Assembly (NCBI GenBank): GCA_002304445.1
Contig: NEVA01000016.1
Span: 1 to 64,000 of the forward strand
Length of the DNA stretch: 64,000 nucleotides
Direction: 5' to 3'
Source: Opitutia bacterium Tous-C4FEB
GTDB taxonomy: Bacteria; Verrucomicrobiota; Verrucomicrobiia; Opitutales; Opitutaceae
In this document: one piece after another, positions 25,472 to 34,770 of the stretch
Numbering within the stretch: the first letter of the stretch is position 1
Layout: every line of letters begins with the position of its first letter
Notes under the pieces: model-generated
Told to the model about the DNA's origin: nothing
Database searches by the model: none
What the model saw: only the letters and a program-made list of their open reading frames with translations
Translations under genes and position numbers: made by a program

Positions 25472-28400
25472 GTGAACATCCTCTTTGTTAACTACGGCGA
25501 CTTTAAAACGAATAGCCTCAATCACATCGCCGGCTTCGCGAACGCCCTCTGCGCCGCCGGCCACGCCTGCGTCGTCGCCGTGCCCTCCGGCCCCGAGACG
25601 ATCTCCGCGATCAGCGATCCGCTGTTTATTCCCGCGACCTACGCGGCCGCCCTCGCCAAGCCCGGCCTTTTCCCCGACGCCCGCCCCGCCGACCTCATCC
25701 ACGCCTGGACCCCGCGCGAGGGCGTCCGCAAATTCGTCCTCGCCTACCAACGGCTGCTCGCGACCCCGGCCCGCGTCATCATTCACCTCGAGGACAACGA
25801 GCGCCATCTCATCGAGGCCTACACCGGGAAACCGTTCTCCGAGCTCCGCACCGCCAGCCCGCACGACACGGACTGCTGGCTCGTCGACGGCCTGCCTCAC
25901 CCGCTTCGCCACGAAAGTTTTCTCCGCGTCGCAGACGGTATCACCCACATCGTCGACCGCTTGAAGGAGCACGTCCCCACCGGTATCCCCACTCAACTCC
26001 TGCCGCCGCCGGTCGATTTCAACCTCTATCGGCCCACCGCCCCGGACGCCGCACTGCGCCTCGAGCTTGGCTTACGCCCGGAGGAGAAAATCATCGTTTT
26101 CACCGGCTCCAACACCTTCGCCAACGAGCCCGAGATGCGCGAACTCTACCTCGCCGTCGCCCTGCTCAACCAACGCGGCACGCCCACCCGCCTGATCCGC
26201 ACCGGCTTCAATTCACCGACCTTTCTCGCCTCCCTCGCCTTCGATTACCACGCCTTCGTCCTTGATCTCGGTTTCGTCGGGAAATCAAAACTGCCCCAGC
26301 TGCTCGCACTCGCCGATGTGCTCGTGCAGCCCGGCCGCGCCGGATCGTTCAACGACTTCCGCCTCCCTTCGAAACTCCCGGAGTTTCTCGCCGCCGGCAA
26401 ACCGGTCGTGCTCCCGCCGACCAATCTCGCCCTGCTGATGCAAGACGGCCGCGAAGCTGTATTCTTGAAAACCGGCGCGCCCGAGGAAATCGCCGCCACC
26501 TGCCAACGCCTCTTCACCGACCCCAAACTCTGCGCCACGCTCGGCAAAAACGCCGCCGCCTTCGCCCGTCGCCACTTCGATTCGGCGGCCAACACTCAAG
26601 CCCTCACCGCGTTTTACACCGCGACCCTCGCGCGCCCGCCCCTCGCCGACTGGTCCGCCGCCCGCGATCCCTTCGCCAGTGAGACCGAACTCCTCACCGC
26701 CCGCCTCCAGGCCCTCGCCCCTGCCACACTCGCGCCCGAGTTCGATCATCTCGCCCTGTTGCTCCGCGACCTTGAACTTTCCCTCGACGCCACCCGCGGT
26801 CTCCAAGCCCGCGAGCTCACCGCCAAATCCTCCGCCCTCGCCGAGGCCCAGCGCCAGTATGAACTCACTGCGCAACACGCCCGGAATCTGGAGCTTAATA
26901 ATTTAGAAGCGCAGCGACTGTCCCGCGACCACATCGGGCAACTTGAGGCCGGCCACCGCCAAACCGAGACCCACGCGAGCAACCTCGCCCGCACCCTCGA
27001 GGCCGCCGAGGTTAGTCTCGCCCAAGTCACCGCCGCCCGTGACCAAACCGCCGCCCACGCCGCCAATCTCGAAAAAGCCCTCATCGAGACGCGCCACCAC
27101 GCCGACGCCCACGTCGCCCAGCTCGAGGCTGCACATACCGCCACACGACACCACGCCGACAATCTCGAAAAAACCCTCATCGAGACGCGCCGCCACGCCG
27201 CCGCTCACGCCGCCCGGCTCGAAGCTGCACATGCCGCCACTCGCCAACACGCCGAAAATCTGGAAAAGGCCCTCGACACCCTCCGCTCCCAGTTCGCCCG
27301 CAGCGAAACCCAGCGGCACCAAGCTGAGACGCTGCTCGCCGCCGCGCGCAAACAGATGACCGCCCTCGACCTCGAGATTGATCGGCTCGAGGGCGTCCGG
27401 GGCCAACTTCATAACCAGATCGATTTCGCCCACCATCAGATAAACGAGCTCCGCGCCCAAGGTGCCGCTCTGGCCGACTCCAGCGCCCAAGCCATCGCCC
27501 AAGTCGGCGAACGCCTCCGCGACCAACTCGCGACCATCCGCCAACGCGAAGACGTCATCCGCCAACGTGACGAGAAAATCCGCCAGCTCCAGTCCAGCTT
27601 CTCGTGGCAAGTAACGGCTCCTCTCCGCTTCCTCCGCCGCAAGTTCCTCGATCCCCGCCGCCCAGCCCCGCCACTCGCGCCGGCCGATTCCTCGCCGCTC
27701 CCGAAGCCCGAACTGCCCGCGCTGCCCACGCATCTCACCGCCTTTCACGCGCCCGCCCAGCGCGCTCTCCCCTACAGCGTCGATTACCCCAACCGCTGGG
27801 GCTTCGCTCCCCGCAAGCTCTCCCTCCGCGGCTGGTGCTTCGCCGACGATGGCACTTCGCTCAAAAACATTCGCGCCATCATCAACGGTCGCTCCTACCC
27901 CGGCACCTACGGTCTCAAACGCATGGATGTCCTCGCCTCCGTCCGCGACCGCCCCCAGGCCGAATACTGCGGCTGGAAGGTCGAAGTCGAACTCCGGGAC
28001 GGTGACACGCACATCGTCCTCGAGGTCGGCGACCACGAGGGCCGCTGGCAGGTTTTCTTCAAAAACGACCTCAACGTCGGCGCCGGTTTCGATGTTGCCG
28101 AGCTCACCTCCTACGAACGCTGGGTGACGACCTACGACACCCTCACCAACGAACGTCTCAGCGCCCAACGCGAAAGCAGCCGCCACCTCCCACGCCGTCC
28201 GCTCATTTCCGTTCTCGTCCCCGTCTACAACACCCCGGAAAAATGGCTCACCAAAGCCATCGCCTCCGTCGGCGAGCAAACCTACTCCAATTGGGAACTC
28301 TGCCTCGCCGACGACGCTTCAACCGCGCCCCACGTCCGCCCGCTGCTTGAGCACTACGCGGCCGCCGATCCCCGCATCAAAGTCTGCTTCCGCGAAAAAA

Positions 28401-29821
28401 ACGGTCACATCTCCGCCGCGTCCAACTCCGCCCTTGCCCTCGCCACCGGCGACTTCATCGCCCTGCTCGATCACGACGACGAGCTCACGCCTCACGCGCT
28501 CTACGAGATCGCGATGGCGCACAACGCCGATCCCACCGCCGATTTCTTCTACTCCGATGAAGACAAAATCGACGAGGAAGGCCACCGCCACGAGCCCTAC
28601 TTCAAACCCGACTTCTTGCCCGACCTCTTTCTCGCGCAAAACTACACGTCGCACCTCACCGTCTATCGCGCCTCGCTGATGCGCCAAGCCGGCGGCTTTC
28701 GCCTTGGCTACGAGGGCTCGCAAGACTGGGACCTCGCCCTGCGCGTCGTCAGCCTGATGCCTGATTTTTCGAAGATCCGCCATATTCCGAAAGTTCTCTA
28801 TCACTGGCGCGCGATTCCCGGCTCCACCGCCCTTCTCTCCAGCGAGAAGAATTATCCGGTCAAAGCCGCCCACAAAGCCCTCACCGATCACTTCGCCCGC
28901 CTCAAGCAGCCGGTGGAACTCATCCCCGTCCCCGGCGATCACTGGCGCGTCAAATATCCGCTGCCCGCCCAACCGCCGCTCGTCTCGCTTCTCATCCCCA
29001 CGCGCAACGGCCTGAAGTTTCTCAAAACCTGCGTCGACAGCATCCTCGAAAAAACAACTTACCCGAACTACGAGATCCTGATCGTGGACAACGGTTCCGA
29101 CGATCCCGCCACGCTCGATTATTTCAAAACGGTCGCCGTCAGTAAATCTGTCCGCGTCGTTCCCTTCAACGCTCCGTTCAATTACAGCGCGATCAACAAC
29201 TTTGCGGCGAAGCAGGCCAACGGCACCATCCTCGGCCTGCTCAACAACGACCTTGAAGTCATCCACGCCGACTGGCTCGACGAGATGGTGGCCCAAGCCT
29301 TGCGCCCGCAGATCGGCTGCGTCGGCGCGATGCTGTATTACCCCAACGACACCATCCAACACGCCGGCGTGATCATCGGCCTCGGCGGCGTCGCCGGCCA
29401 CGCCTTCCGCGATTTCCCCCGCAACACCGAAGGCGTCTTCAACCGCGCGCGTCTCGTCCAAAACTACGGCGCCGTCACCGCCGCGTGTCTCGTTATCCGC
29501 AAAGAAGTCTTCGACCAGGTCGGTGGTCTCGACGAAAAATCTCTCGCCGTCGCCTTCAACGACGTCGACTTCTGCCTAAAAGTCCGCGCCGCCGGTTACC
29601 TCAATCTCTGGACGCCGTTCGCCGAACTTTACCACCACGAATCGGCCAGCCGCGGCGTCGAAGACACGCCCGAGAAACATGAACGTTTCCGCGGCGAGGT
29701 CGAGACGATGATGCAGCGTTGGGAGCAAGAGCTGAAGCACGACCCCGCCTACAATCCGAACCTCACGCTCGAATTGACCGACTTCACCCTCGCCGCGCCC
29801 CCGCGCCCCTGGGCGCCATAG
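25472..29821 (+). CDS. Three-domain glycosyltransferase: GT4-like, coiled coil, GT2, GT2
   Basis: A 1449-residue protein starting at GTG. Residues 1 to about 390 are GT4-like, ending in 'SKLPEFLAAGKPVVLP'. Residues about 420-735 form a long coiled coil with 32-residue repeats. Residues about 770-900 contain a beta-rich module ('LSLRGWCFADDGTS...IINGRSYPG') also seen in the next gene. A first GT2 domain starts near 910 ('SVLVPVYNTPE', DxD-like 'LLDHDDE'), and a second near 1169 ('SLLIPTRNG', 'LLNNDLEV'). It probably adds several sugars in the cytoplasm, with the coiled coil spacing the active sites, as in capsule and O-antigen polymer length control proteins. Three activities in one chain are unusual. 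Donors are unknown. Confidence 0.88.
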   Translation: MNILFVNYGDFKTNSLNHIAGFANALCAAGHACVVAVPSGPETISAISDPLFIPATYAAALAKPGLFPDARPADLIHAWTPREGVRKFVLAYQRLLATPARVIIHLEDNERHLIEAYTGKPFSELRTASPHDTDCWLVDGLPHPLRHESFLRVADGITHIVDRLKEHVPTGIPTQLLPPPVDFNLYRPTAPDAALRLELGLRPEEKIIVFTGSNTFANEPEMRELYLAVALLNQRGTPTRLIRTGFNSPTFLASLAFDYHAFVLDLGFVGKSKLPQLLALADVLVQPGRAGSFNDFRLPSKLPEFLAAGKPVVLPPTNLALLMQDGREAVFLKTGAPEEIAATCQRLFTDPKLCATLGKNAAAFARRHFDSAANTQALTAFYTATLARPPLADWSAARDPFASETELLTARLQALAPATLAPEFDHLALLLRDLELSLDATRGLQARELTAKSSALAEAQRQYELTAQHARNLELNNLEAQRLSRDHIGQLEAGHRQTETHASNLARTLEAAEVSLAQVTAARDQTAAHAANLEKALIETRHHADAHVAQLEAAHTATRHHADNLEKTLIETRRHAAAHAARLEAAHAATRQHAENLEKALDTLRSQFARSETQRHQAETLLAAARKQMTALDLEIDRLEGVRGQLHNQIDFAHHQINELRAQGAALADSSAQAIAQVGERLRDQLATIRQREDVIRQRDEKIRQLQSSFSWQVTAPLRFLRRKFLDPRRPAPPLAPADSSPLPKPELPALPTHLTAFHAPAQRALPYSVDYPNRWGFAPRKLSLRGWCFADDGTSLKNIRAIINGRSYPGTYGLKRMDVLASVRDRPQAEYCGWKVEVELRDGDTHIVLEVGDHEGRWQVFFKNDLNVGAGFDVAELTSYERWVTTYDTLTNERLSAQRESSRHLPRRPLISVLVPVYNTPEKWLTKAIASVGEQTYSNWELCLADDASTAPHVRPLLEHYAAADPRIKVCFREKNGHISAASNSALALATGDFIALLDHDDELTPHALYEIAMAHNADPTADFFYSDEDKIDEEGHRHEPYFKPDFLPDLFLAQNYTSHLTVYRASLMRQAGGFRLGYEGSQDWDLALRVVSLMPDFSKIRHIPKVLYHWRAIPGSTALLSSEKNYPVKAAHKALTDHFARLKQPVELIPVPGDHWRVKYPLPAQPPLVSLLIPTRNGLKFLKTCVDSILEKTTYPNYEILIVDNGSDDPATLDYFKTVAVSKSVRVVPFNAPFNYSAINNFAAKQANGTILGLLNNDLEVIHADWLDEMVAQALRPQIGCVGAMLYYPNDTIQHAGVIIGLGGVAGHAFRDFPRNTEGVFNRARLVQNYGAVTAACLVIRKEVFDQVGGLDEKSLAVAFNDVDFCLKVRAAGYLNLWTPFAELYHHESASRGVEDTPEKHERFRGEVETMMQRWEQELKHDPAYNPNLTLELTDFTLAAPPRPWAP
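27080..27271 (+). repeat. Two 96-bp tandem repeats encoding 32-residue coiled-coil units
   Basis: Unit 1 is 27080-27175 (residues 537-568) and unit 2 is 27176-27271 (residues 569-600). Both begin 'LIETR' and end 'NLEK', differing at several positions. They are in frame and extend the coiled coil of the fusion glycosyltransferase. More diverged units appear to flank them. Confidence 0.85.
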
Positions 29822-29861
29822 AGCCAAGTCGGATGCGCCTTTCCCGCCGAGCTGCCGCTCC

Positions 29862-30851
29862 ATGCTAGCTGCCCTCGACACCCCGCTCGCCGACGCTCCG
29901 TGCGACCCGCTCGCTCTACCGGTCGAGGGCTGGATCTACCTCGGCGCGGACCAGTCGAGCATCGTCTCTGTCGAGGCACTGCTCAACGGCGTCTCCATCG
30001 GTTCGACCACGCACCTCACTGTGCGCGCCGACGTCAACGCCACCCACGCCTTACCCCCGACGGCCGCCACGGCCTTTCGTTTCTTCGGCTACGCCGCCCA
30101 ACCCAAATTCGGTGGCGCCGGTCGCTTCGCCGTCCTCGTGCACCTCAGGGACGGCGGCCCTCCCATCACGCTCGTCGAGCATTCAATTCACGTGATCTAC
30201 CGGGACCACCGCCAGAATCCCTTCGGCGTTCTCCTCACGCCTGAGCTCATCGCCCTCCACAACCGCGAACACATCTACGGCTCCGGTCCCTCGCTCGCCG
30301 TCGGCAGCGGCGAGATGCTCACCCTTGCCCAACGCTACCTCGGACCACCTCCCCTCCGCGTGGTCGATGTCGGCTGCGGCCTCGGCTGGTATGGCACCCG
30401 ACTCCGCGCCGCCGGCTACGACTGGCATGGCGCCGAGATGAAACCCACCGATTGCGCCGCCCTCGCCGCCGCCGGGTTGCCGCACACCCAGGTTGACGGT
30501 TCCGGCCTGCCGTTCACCGACGGCGCATTCGACGCCGCACTGTGCATCGAAGTGCTCGAACACATCGCCGAGCCCCGCGCCTTCCTCGCCGAGATCCGTC
30601 GCGTCGCCCCCGGCCGGCTGATCGTCTCCGTGCCCAACGCCGAGCTCATCGCCTACCTGCACGACTACCTCGCGGTGCCGTGGCACATGCTCGAGGCCGA
30701 CCATAAAAATTTCTTCACGCGCTGGAGCCTGGGCGCGTTGCTCCGCGAGTTTTACCCTCACGTCGAGGTCGGTTTTCACACCGTCCATCCGCTCAAGACC
30801 CCCGAGGGCACCCCAGCCTACTACAATCTGTTCGCCGTCGCCCGGTCCTGA
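29862..30851 (+). CDS. SAM methyltransferase with N-terminal beta module
   Basis: A 329-residue protein. Residues about 15-115 form a strand-rich module ('LPVEGWIYLGADQSS...LLNGVSIG') with the same layout as the module inside the preceding 1449-residue glycosyltransferase. The C-terminal half is a class I methyltransferase with motif I 'VVDVGCGLGWYG' (about 167-178) and 'FDAALCIEVLEHIAEP'. It starts 40 bases after the glycosyltransferase stop, so cotranscription is likely. It may methylate the non-reducing end or an internal sugar of the same glycan, which in other systems stops chain growth. That role is inference. Confidence 0.85.
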   Translation: MLAALDTPLADAPCDPLALPVEGWIYLGADQSSIVSVEALLNGVSIGSTTHLTVRADVNATHALPPTAATAFRFFGYAAQPKFGGAGRFAVLVHLRDGGPPITLVEHSIHVIYRDHRQNPFGVLLTPELIALHNREHIYGSGPSLAVGSGEMLTLAQRYLGPPPLRVVDVGCGLGWYGTRLRAAGYDWHGAEMKPTDCAALAAAGLPHTQVDGSGLPFTDGAFDAALCIEVLEHIAEPRAFLAEIRRVAPGRLIVSVPNAELIAYLHDYLAVPWHMLEADHKNFFTRWSLGALLREFYPHVEVGFHTVHPLKTPEGTPAYYNLFAVARS

Positions 30852-30856
30852 CCGTT

Positions 30857-32797
30857 TTGATCACGTCCCCCGCTTCGTCCGTGCTCAAAAAAATCTTCGC
30901 CACGTTCTCACCCGCCGTGTTCGCCTGCTGCCTGTTTGCGTTCATTCTCGGCGTGCGCTGGACCGTGTTTCACCGCTACGGCATGACGATGCCCGAGTGG
31001 GATCAATGGGACGCCGAGGGCCTCCAGCTCCTCGCGCCGTGGTATAACAACGACCACTTTCTCCGCGCCCTTTTCACTCCGCACAACGAGCACCGCGTCG
31101 TCCTCACCAAGCTCCTCAATCTCAGCCTCACCCTCGCCAACGGCCATTGGGACCAGCGCCTCGAAGCGGTGTGCAACGCCCTTTTCCCGGCGACGATCGC
31201 CGTCTCCTTTTTTATCCTCGCCCGTCTCCACCTCGACCGCCGTTGGCTCGCGCCGTTCACCGTCCTGCTCGGCTTCATTTTCGCTTTCCCGTTTGCGTGG
31301 CAAAACGTCCTCGGCGGCTTCCACTCACAGCAGTTTTTTCTGGTCGGTCTCGCTCTCATCGCCATCGCCATGTTGCCATTTAACGCCCCGTTCTCCCGCC
31401 GCTGGTGGCTCGGCGCCGCCGCCGCCGCTCTCGGCCTGTTCAGTATGGCTTCCGGTCTCTTCGGCGCCGTCGTCGTCATCGGCCTAGTCGGCGTGCAATG
31501 GCTCCGGCGCGAGCGTACGTTCAACTCTGCTCTACCCACGCTCGTATTGGGCACCGCCGTCGCGCTGGCGGGCTGGTTCAGCCGCTACGAGTTTCCTCCG
31601 CACGATGTGCTGAAGGCGGAAAACTTCCGCGACTTCGCCTTCACGATCATCCAAAGCCTCCAGTGGCCCGCGCCGTCGAGTCCTTGGTTTGCCCTGATCC
31701 TTTGGCTGCCGTGGACCTGGCTCGTTTTCCGTGCCGTGTTTTCCCCGCGCCCGCTCACCGCTCCTTCCCGCGCGTTCGGCTATTTCATTCTCGGCCTCGG
31801 CGTCTGGGTCTGGCTCCAGCTCGTCGCCACCGGTTACGCCCGCGGCGCCGGCGGCCCGGCGCCGGCCTCGCGCTACATCGACACCTTGGTCTTCGGCATC
31901 ATCGCCAACGCCCTTGCCCTCGTCTGGCTGGCCACTCCCGAGCTGCTGTCCCGCACCGCCCGCCGCATCCTCGCGATCGCCGCACTCGCGTGGGTCGTTA
32001 TCTTCGTTTGGGGTGCGCGATCCGAGCTCACCCGCATCTTCGTCATCGAGCTCCCGCCCGTGAAAGTCTACCACGACTACTGCGAGATCAACGTGCGCAA
32101 CTATCTTTATACCGGCGACACCCAGCACCTTGATCACGACGAAATTCCCTACCCCGGCGCCGGTGCGTTTCTTGTTCGCATCGGCATCCCCGCCCTCCGC
32201 GCCGTGATGCCGGCCACGGTCCGCCCGCCCCTGCCCATCACCGCCGGGCGTTCCACCTTCGCCCCGTCCGATCCGAAGAATCTCGACCTTCCTGCCCCCG
32301 GGCTTTCCCCGTCCACCTATCCGCTGATCTATCGTCAAACGTGGGGCTCCTTCGCCGCCGACGCCGCCTCCAACCCCCGTGAGTTCACCAGCGCCCCCAT
32401 TCGGGCTCCTTTGGGTGCTTGGTTAAAATTTGAGACCGCCGGCGCGGCCGGCACCCCGGGCACCACCCTTGAACTGCGCGACGCCGCCACCGGCATTCCT
32501 CTCGCCTCGATCGTCCCCGACCAGACTCCCGGCGACACGTGGCGGGCCGCTTACGTCCGCGCTCCCGCAGGTGCTTTCGTGATCTACGCGCACACCCCCG
32601 ACTCCGCCCGCTGGCTCGCCTTCTCCGAACCCATCGAGCTGGCCTCCGGCTCCTATTGGGCCTGGCAACTCACGAAAAACGGCCAACTCGTCGCCACGCT
32701 CGCGTTGGCCCTCGCCCTGCTAACCGCTGTCGCCGCCTTCGTCCTCCGCCGACTGCTTCCGATCTCTCAACCTTCATCGCTCAACGCTCAACCTTAA
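30857..32797 (+). CDS. Polytopic membrane protein, possible GT-C glycosyltransferase
   Basis: A 646-residue protein starting at TTG, 5 bases after the previous stop. About 10-11 membrane segments cover residues 15-410, with a periplasmic-type first loop carrying '[22 protein letters not shown]' style acidic and aromatic residues, as in lipid-linked-sugar GT-C enzymes. Residues about 420-615 are soluble and beta-rich, followed by a last hydrophobic segment. No named family was recognised with confidence. The start is unusual, but no other start exists before the first helix. Its close spacing to the methyltransferase and to adenine deaminase (1 base) suggests one transcript. Confidence 0.72.
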   Translation: MITSPASSVLKKIFATFSPAVFACCLFAFILGVRWTVFHRYGMTMPEWDQWDAEGLQLLAPWYNNDHFLRALFTPHNEHRVVLTKLLNLSLTLANGHWDQRLEAVCNALFPATIAVSFFILARLHLDRRWLAPFTVLLGFIFAFPFAWQNVLGGFHSQQFFLVGLALIAIAMLPFNAPFSRRWWLGAAAAALGLFSMASGLFGAVVVIGLVGVQWLRRERTFNSALPTLVLGTAVALAGWFSRYEFPPHDVLKAENFRDFAFTIIQSLQWPAPSSPWFALILWLPWTWLVFRAVFSPRPLTAPSRAFGYFILGLGVWVWLQLVATGYARGAGGPAPASRYIDTLVFGIIANALALVWLATPELLSRTARRILAIAALAWVVIFVWGARSELTRIFVIELPPVKVYHDYCEINVRNYLYTGDTQHLDHDEIPYPGAGAFLVRIGIPALRAVMPATVRPPLPITAGRSTFAPSDPKNLDLPAPGLSPSTYPLIYRQTWGSFAADAASNPREFTSAPIRAPLGAWLKFETAGAAGTPGTTLELRDAATGIPLASIVPDQTPGDTWRAAYVRAPAGAFVIYAHTPDSARWLAFSEPIELASGSYWAWQLTKNGQLVATLALALALLTAVAAFVLRRLLPISQPSSLNAQP

Positions 32798-32798
32798 G

Positions 32799-34646
32799 AT
32801 GTCCCTTACCCGTTTCTCCGTCGCCCCGCTCCACACGCTCACCCGCACCCTCGCCGCCGTCGCGATGGGCCGCGAACTCCCCGATCAAGTCCTCACCGGC
32901 GCACGCCTGCTTTCAACTTACACCGAGCGCCTCCACGCCGACCGCGAGATCTGGCTGAAGGCCGGCCGCATCGCCGCCGTCAAACCCGCCGGCACCGCCA
33001 GAAAAATTTTCCCGAAGCTCGCCCGCGCCAAATTCTTCGATGCTGCCGGCGGCATCCTCGCCCCCGGCCTCGTCGATCCGCACATCCACATCGAGAGCTC
33101 GATGATGACCGCGTGCGCCTACGCCGAGGGCGCTCTGCTCAACGGCACGACGACGATTTTCTGCGACAGCCATGAAATCGGCAACGTCTGCGACTCCGCC
33201 GGCATCGAGTGGATGCTGGAGGATGCCCGCCAAGCCCCGCTCTCCATTTTCCTCACGGTCCCCTCCACCGTGCCCGCGACCTCGCCCCAATTCGAAACCG
33301 CCGGCGGCGATCTCACCGCCGCCAAAATCGGCAAGCTCTTCGACCGCTACCCGGAGGCCGTGGCCCTCGGCGAGAAAATGGACTTCGTCCAAGTCGCCAT
33401 GGGCGACCCTCGCAGCCACGCGATCATGGCCGCCGCCCTCAAACGCGGCCGCCCCATCTGCGGCCACATCTACGGCCGCGAATTCGTCACCGCCGGCGCC
33501 GCCTCCGGCATCACCGACACCCACGAAGCCATCGACCGCGAGATCGGCGACGATTTCCTTGAAGCCGGCGTTTGGATCTTCCTCCGCGGCGGCCCGCCCA
33601 CGACTCCTTGGCACTCGCTCCCCCACGCGATCAAGGCCGTCACCGAGCTCGGCGCCAACCCCAAGCGCGTCTGCGTCTGCACCGATGACCGCGACGCCGA
33701 TGATCTTTTCCTTTTCGGCCTCGACTGGGTTGCCCGCCAAGCCGTCGTCGCCGGCCTCAAACCCACGACAGCATGGAGCTTGGGTTCCCTCCACCCCGCC
33801 ACCCGCTACGGTATGGACGGCGAGATCGGCGGCCTCGCTCCGGCCCGCCGGGCCGACATCGTCCTGCTCAACGACGCCCTCGAGCCCCAATGCACCTGGT
33901 ATGGCGGCGAACTCGTCGTCAAAAACCGCAAGATCACGCCGCTGCTCGATCGCGCCCTTTCAAAACGCTACCGCTACCCCCGCGCGGCCTACCAAACGGT
34001 CAAGCTTCCCGCCAAAAAGCTCACTCTCACCCCCGCGCTCCCGACCGCTCCCGTCACCGCCAACGTCATCCGCACCGCTCTCCCCGGCATCATCCTCTTC
34101 CACGAAAAAGTCGCTCTCGCCCCGAAGCCCGGCGAGACGTGGGCCGATCTCTTCACCCAGCATCGCCTGTGCTTTGTTACGATCGTCGAGCGCCACGGCA
34201 AATCCGGCGCCGTCGCCCACGGTCTGCTCCAAGACTTCAACCTCAAGGCCGGCGCCGTCGCCAGCTCGGTCGGCCACGATGCCCACAACATCATCCTCGC
34301 CGGCACCAACGAGGCCGACCTCCAACTCGCCCTCGCCACCGTCAAAAAACTGCGTGGCGGCGTCTGCGTCGTCCGCGACGGTAAAGTTCTCGCCCAAGTC
34401 GCCCTCCCGGTCGCCGGCCTCATTTCCGATCTTCGCGCCACCGCCGTGGCCAAGGAAACGACCAAGCTCAAGCAGGCGTGGTTGGCCGCCGGTTGCACTC
34501 TGCCTTACATGGGTTTCAACCTGATCCCGCTGTCGGTCATCCCGGAGATTCGCATCACCGACCGCGGCCTCGTCACCGTCCCGGGGATGCAGCAACTTCC
34601 GCTGTTCGAACCCGGAAGCATCGCCGCCCCCGGCCGCACCGCTTAA
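32799..34646 (+). CDS. ade: Adenine deaminase
   Basis: A 615-residue amidohydrolase. The metal motif '[14 protein letters not shown]' places H95 and H97, followed by '[10 protein letters not shown]', 'GEKMDFVQV', 'GHIYGREFV' and the C-terminal '[13 protein letters not shown]' that marks Ade rather than other amidohydrolases. It deaminates adenine to hypoxanthine in purine salvage, in the cytosol. It starts 1 base after the membrane protein stop (TAA, G, ATG), an odd neighbour for a glycan gene; the coupling probably reflects gene order rather than shared function. The length is normal to slightly long for the family. Confidence 0.92.
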   Translation: MSLTRFSVAPLHTLTRTLAAVAMGRELPDQVLTGARLLSTYTERLHADREIWLKAGRIAAVKPAGTARKIFPKLARAKFFDAAGGILAPGLVDPHIHIESSMMTACAYAEGALLNGTTTIFCDSHEIGNVCDSAGIEWMLEDARQAPLSIFLTVPSTVPATSPQFETAGGDLTAAKIGKLFDRYPEAVALGEKMDFVQVAMGDPRSHAIMAAALKRGRPICGHIYGREFVTAGAASGITDTHEAIDREIGDDFLEAGVWIFLRGGPPTTPWHSLPHAIKAVTELGANPKRVCVCTDDRDADDLFLFGLDWVARQAVVAGLKPTTAWSLGSLHPATRYGMDGEIGGLAPARRADIVLLNDALEPQCTWYGGELVVKNRKITPLLDRALSKRYRYPRAAYQTVKLPAKKLTLTPALPTAPVTANVIRTALPGIILFHEKVALAPKPGETWADLFTQHRLCFVTIVERHGKSGAVAHGLLQDFNLKAGAVASSVGHDAHNIILAGTNEADLQLALATVKKLRGGVCVVRDGKVLAQVALPVAGLISDLRATAVAKETTKLKQAWLAAGCTLPYMGFNLIPLSVIPEIRITDRGLVTVPGMQQLPLFEPGSIAAPGRTA

Positions 34647-34770
34647 GGAGCACAAACTGACCCCTGCGCCCGCTCCGGGTCTGCACCCGTCCTGACATCA
34701 TCCCGAAAAAAATCCTCGGACAGTGGCACATCGTGTGCTTTTCCTTTCACGCCTACGCACACACCAAACC

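Noticed and set aside
27080-27271. Tandem repeats considered as a CRISPR or minisatellite
   Set aside because: Only two in-frame units without spacers, inside a coding coiled coil.
26903-28279. Long antisense frame over the coiled-coil region of the fusion glycosyltransferase
   Set aside because: Repetitive composition mirrors the coiled-coil codons; no independent signal.
25472-29821. Possibility that the 1449-codon gene is two genes joined by a missed frameshift
   Set aside because: The frame is continuous across the coiled coil, no internal start is clearly better, and both flanks have normal spacing.
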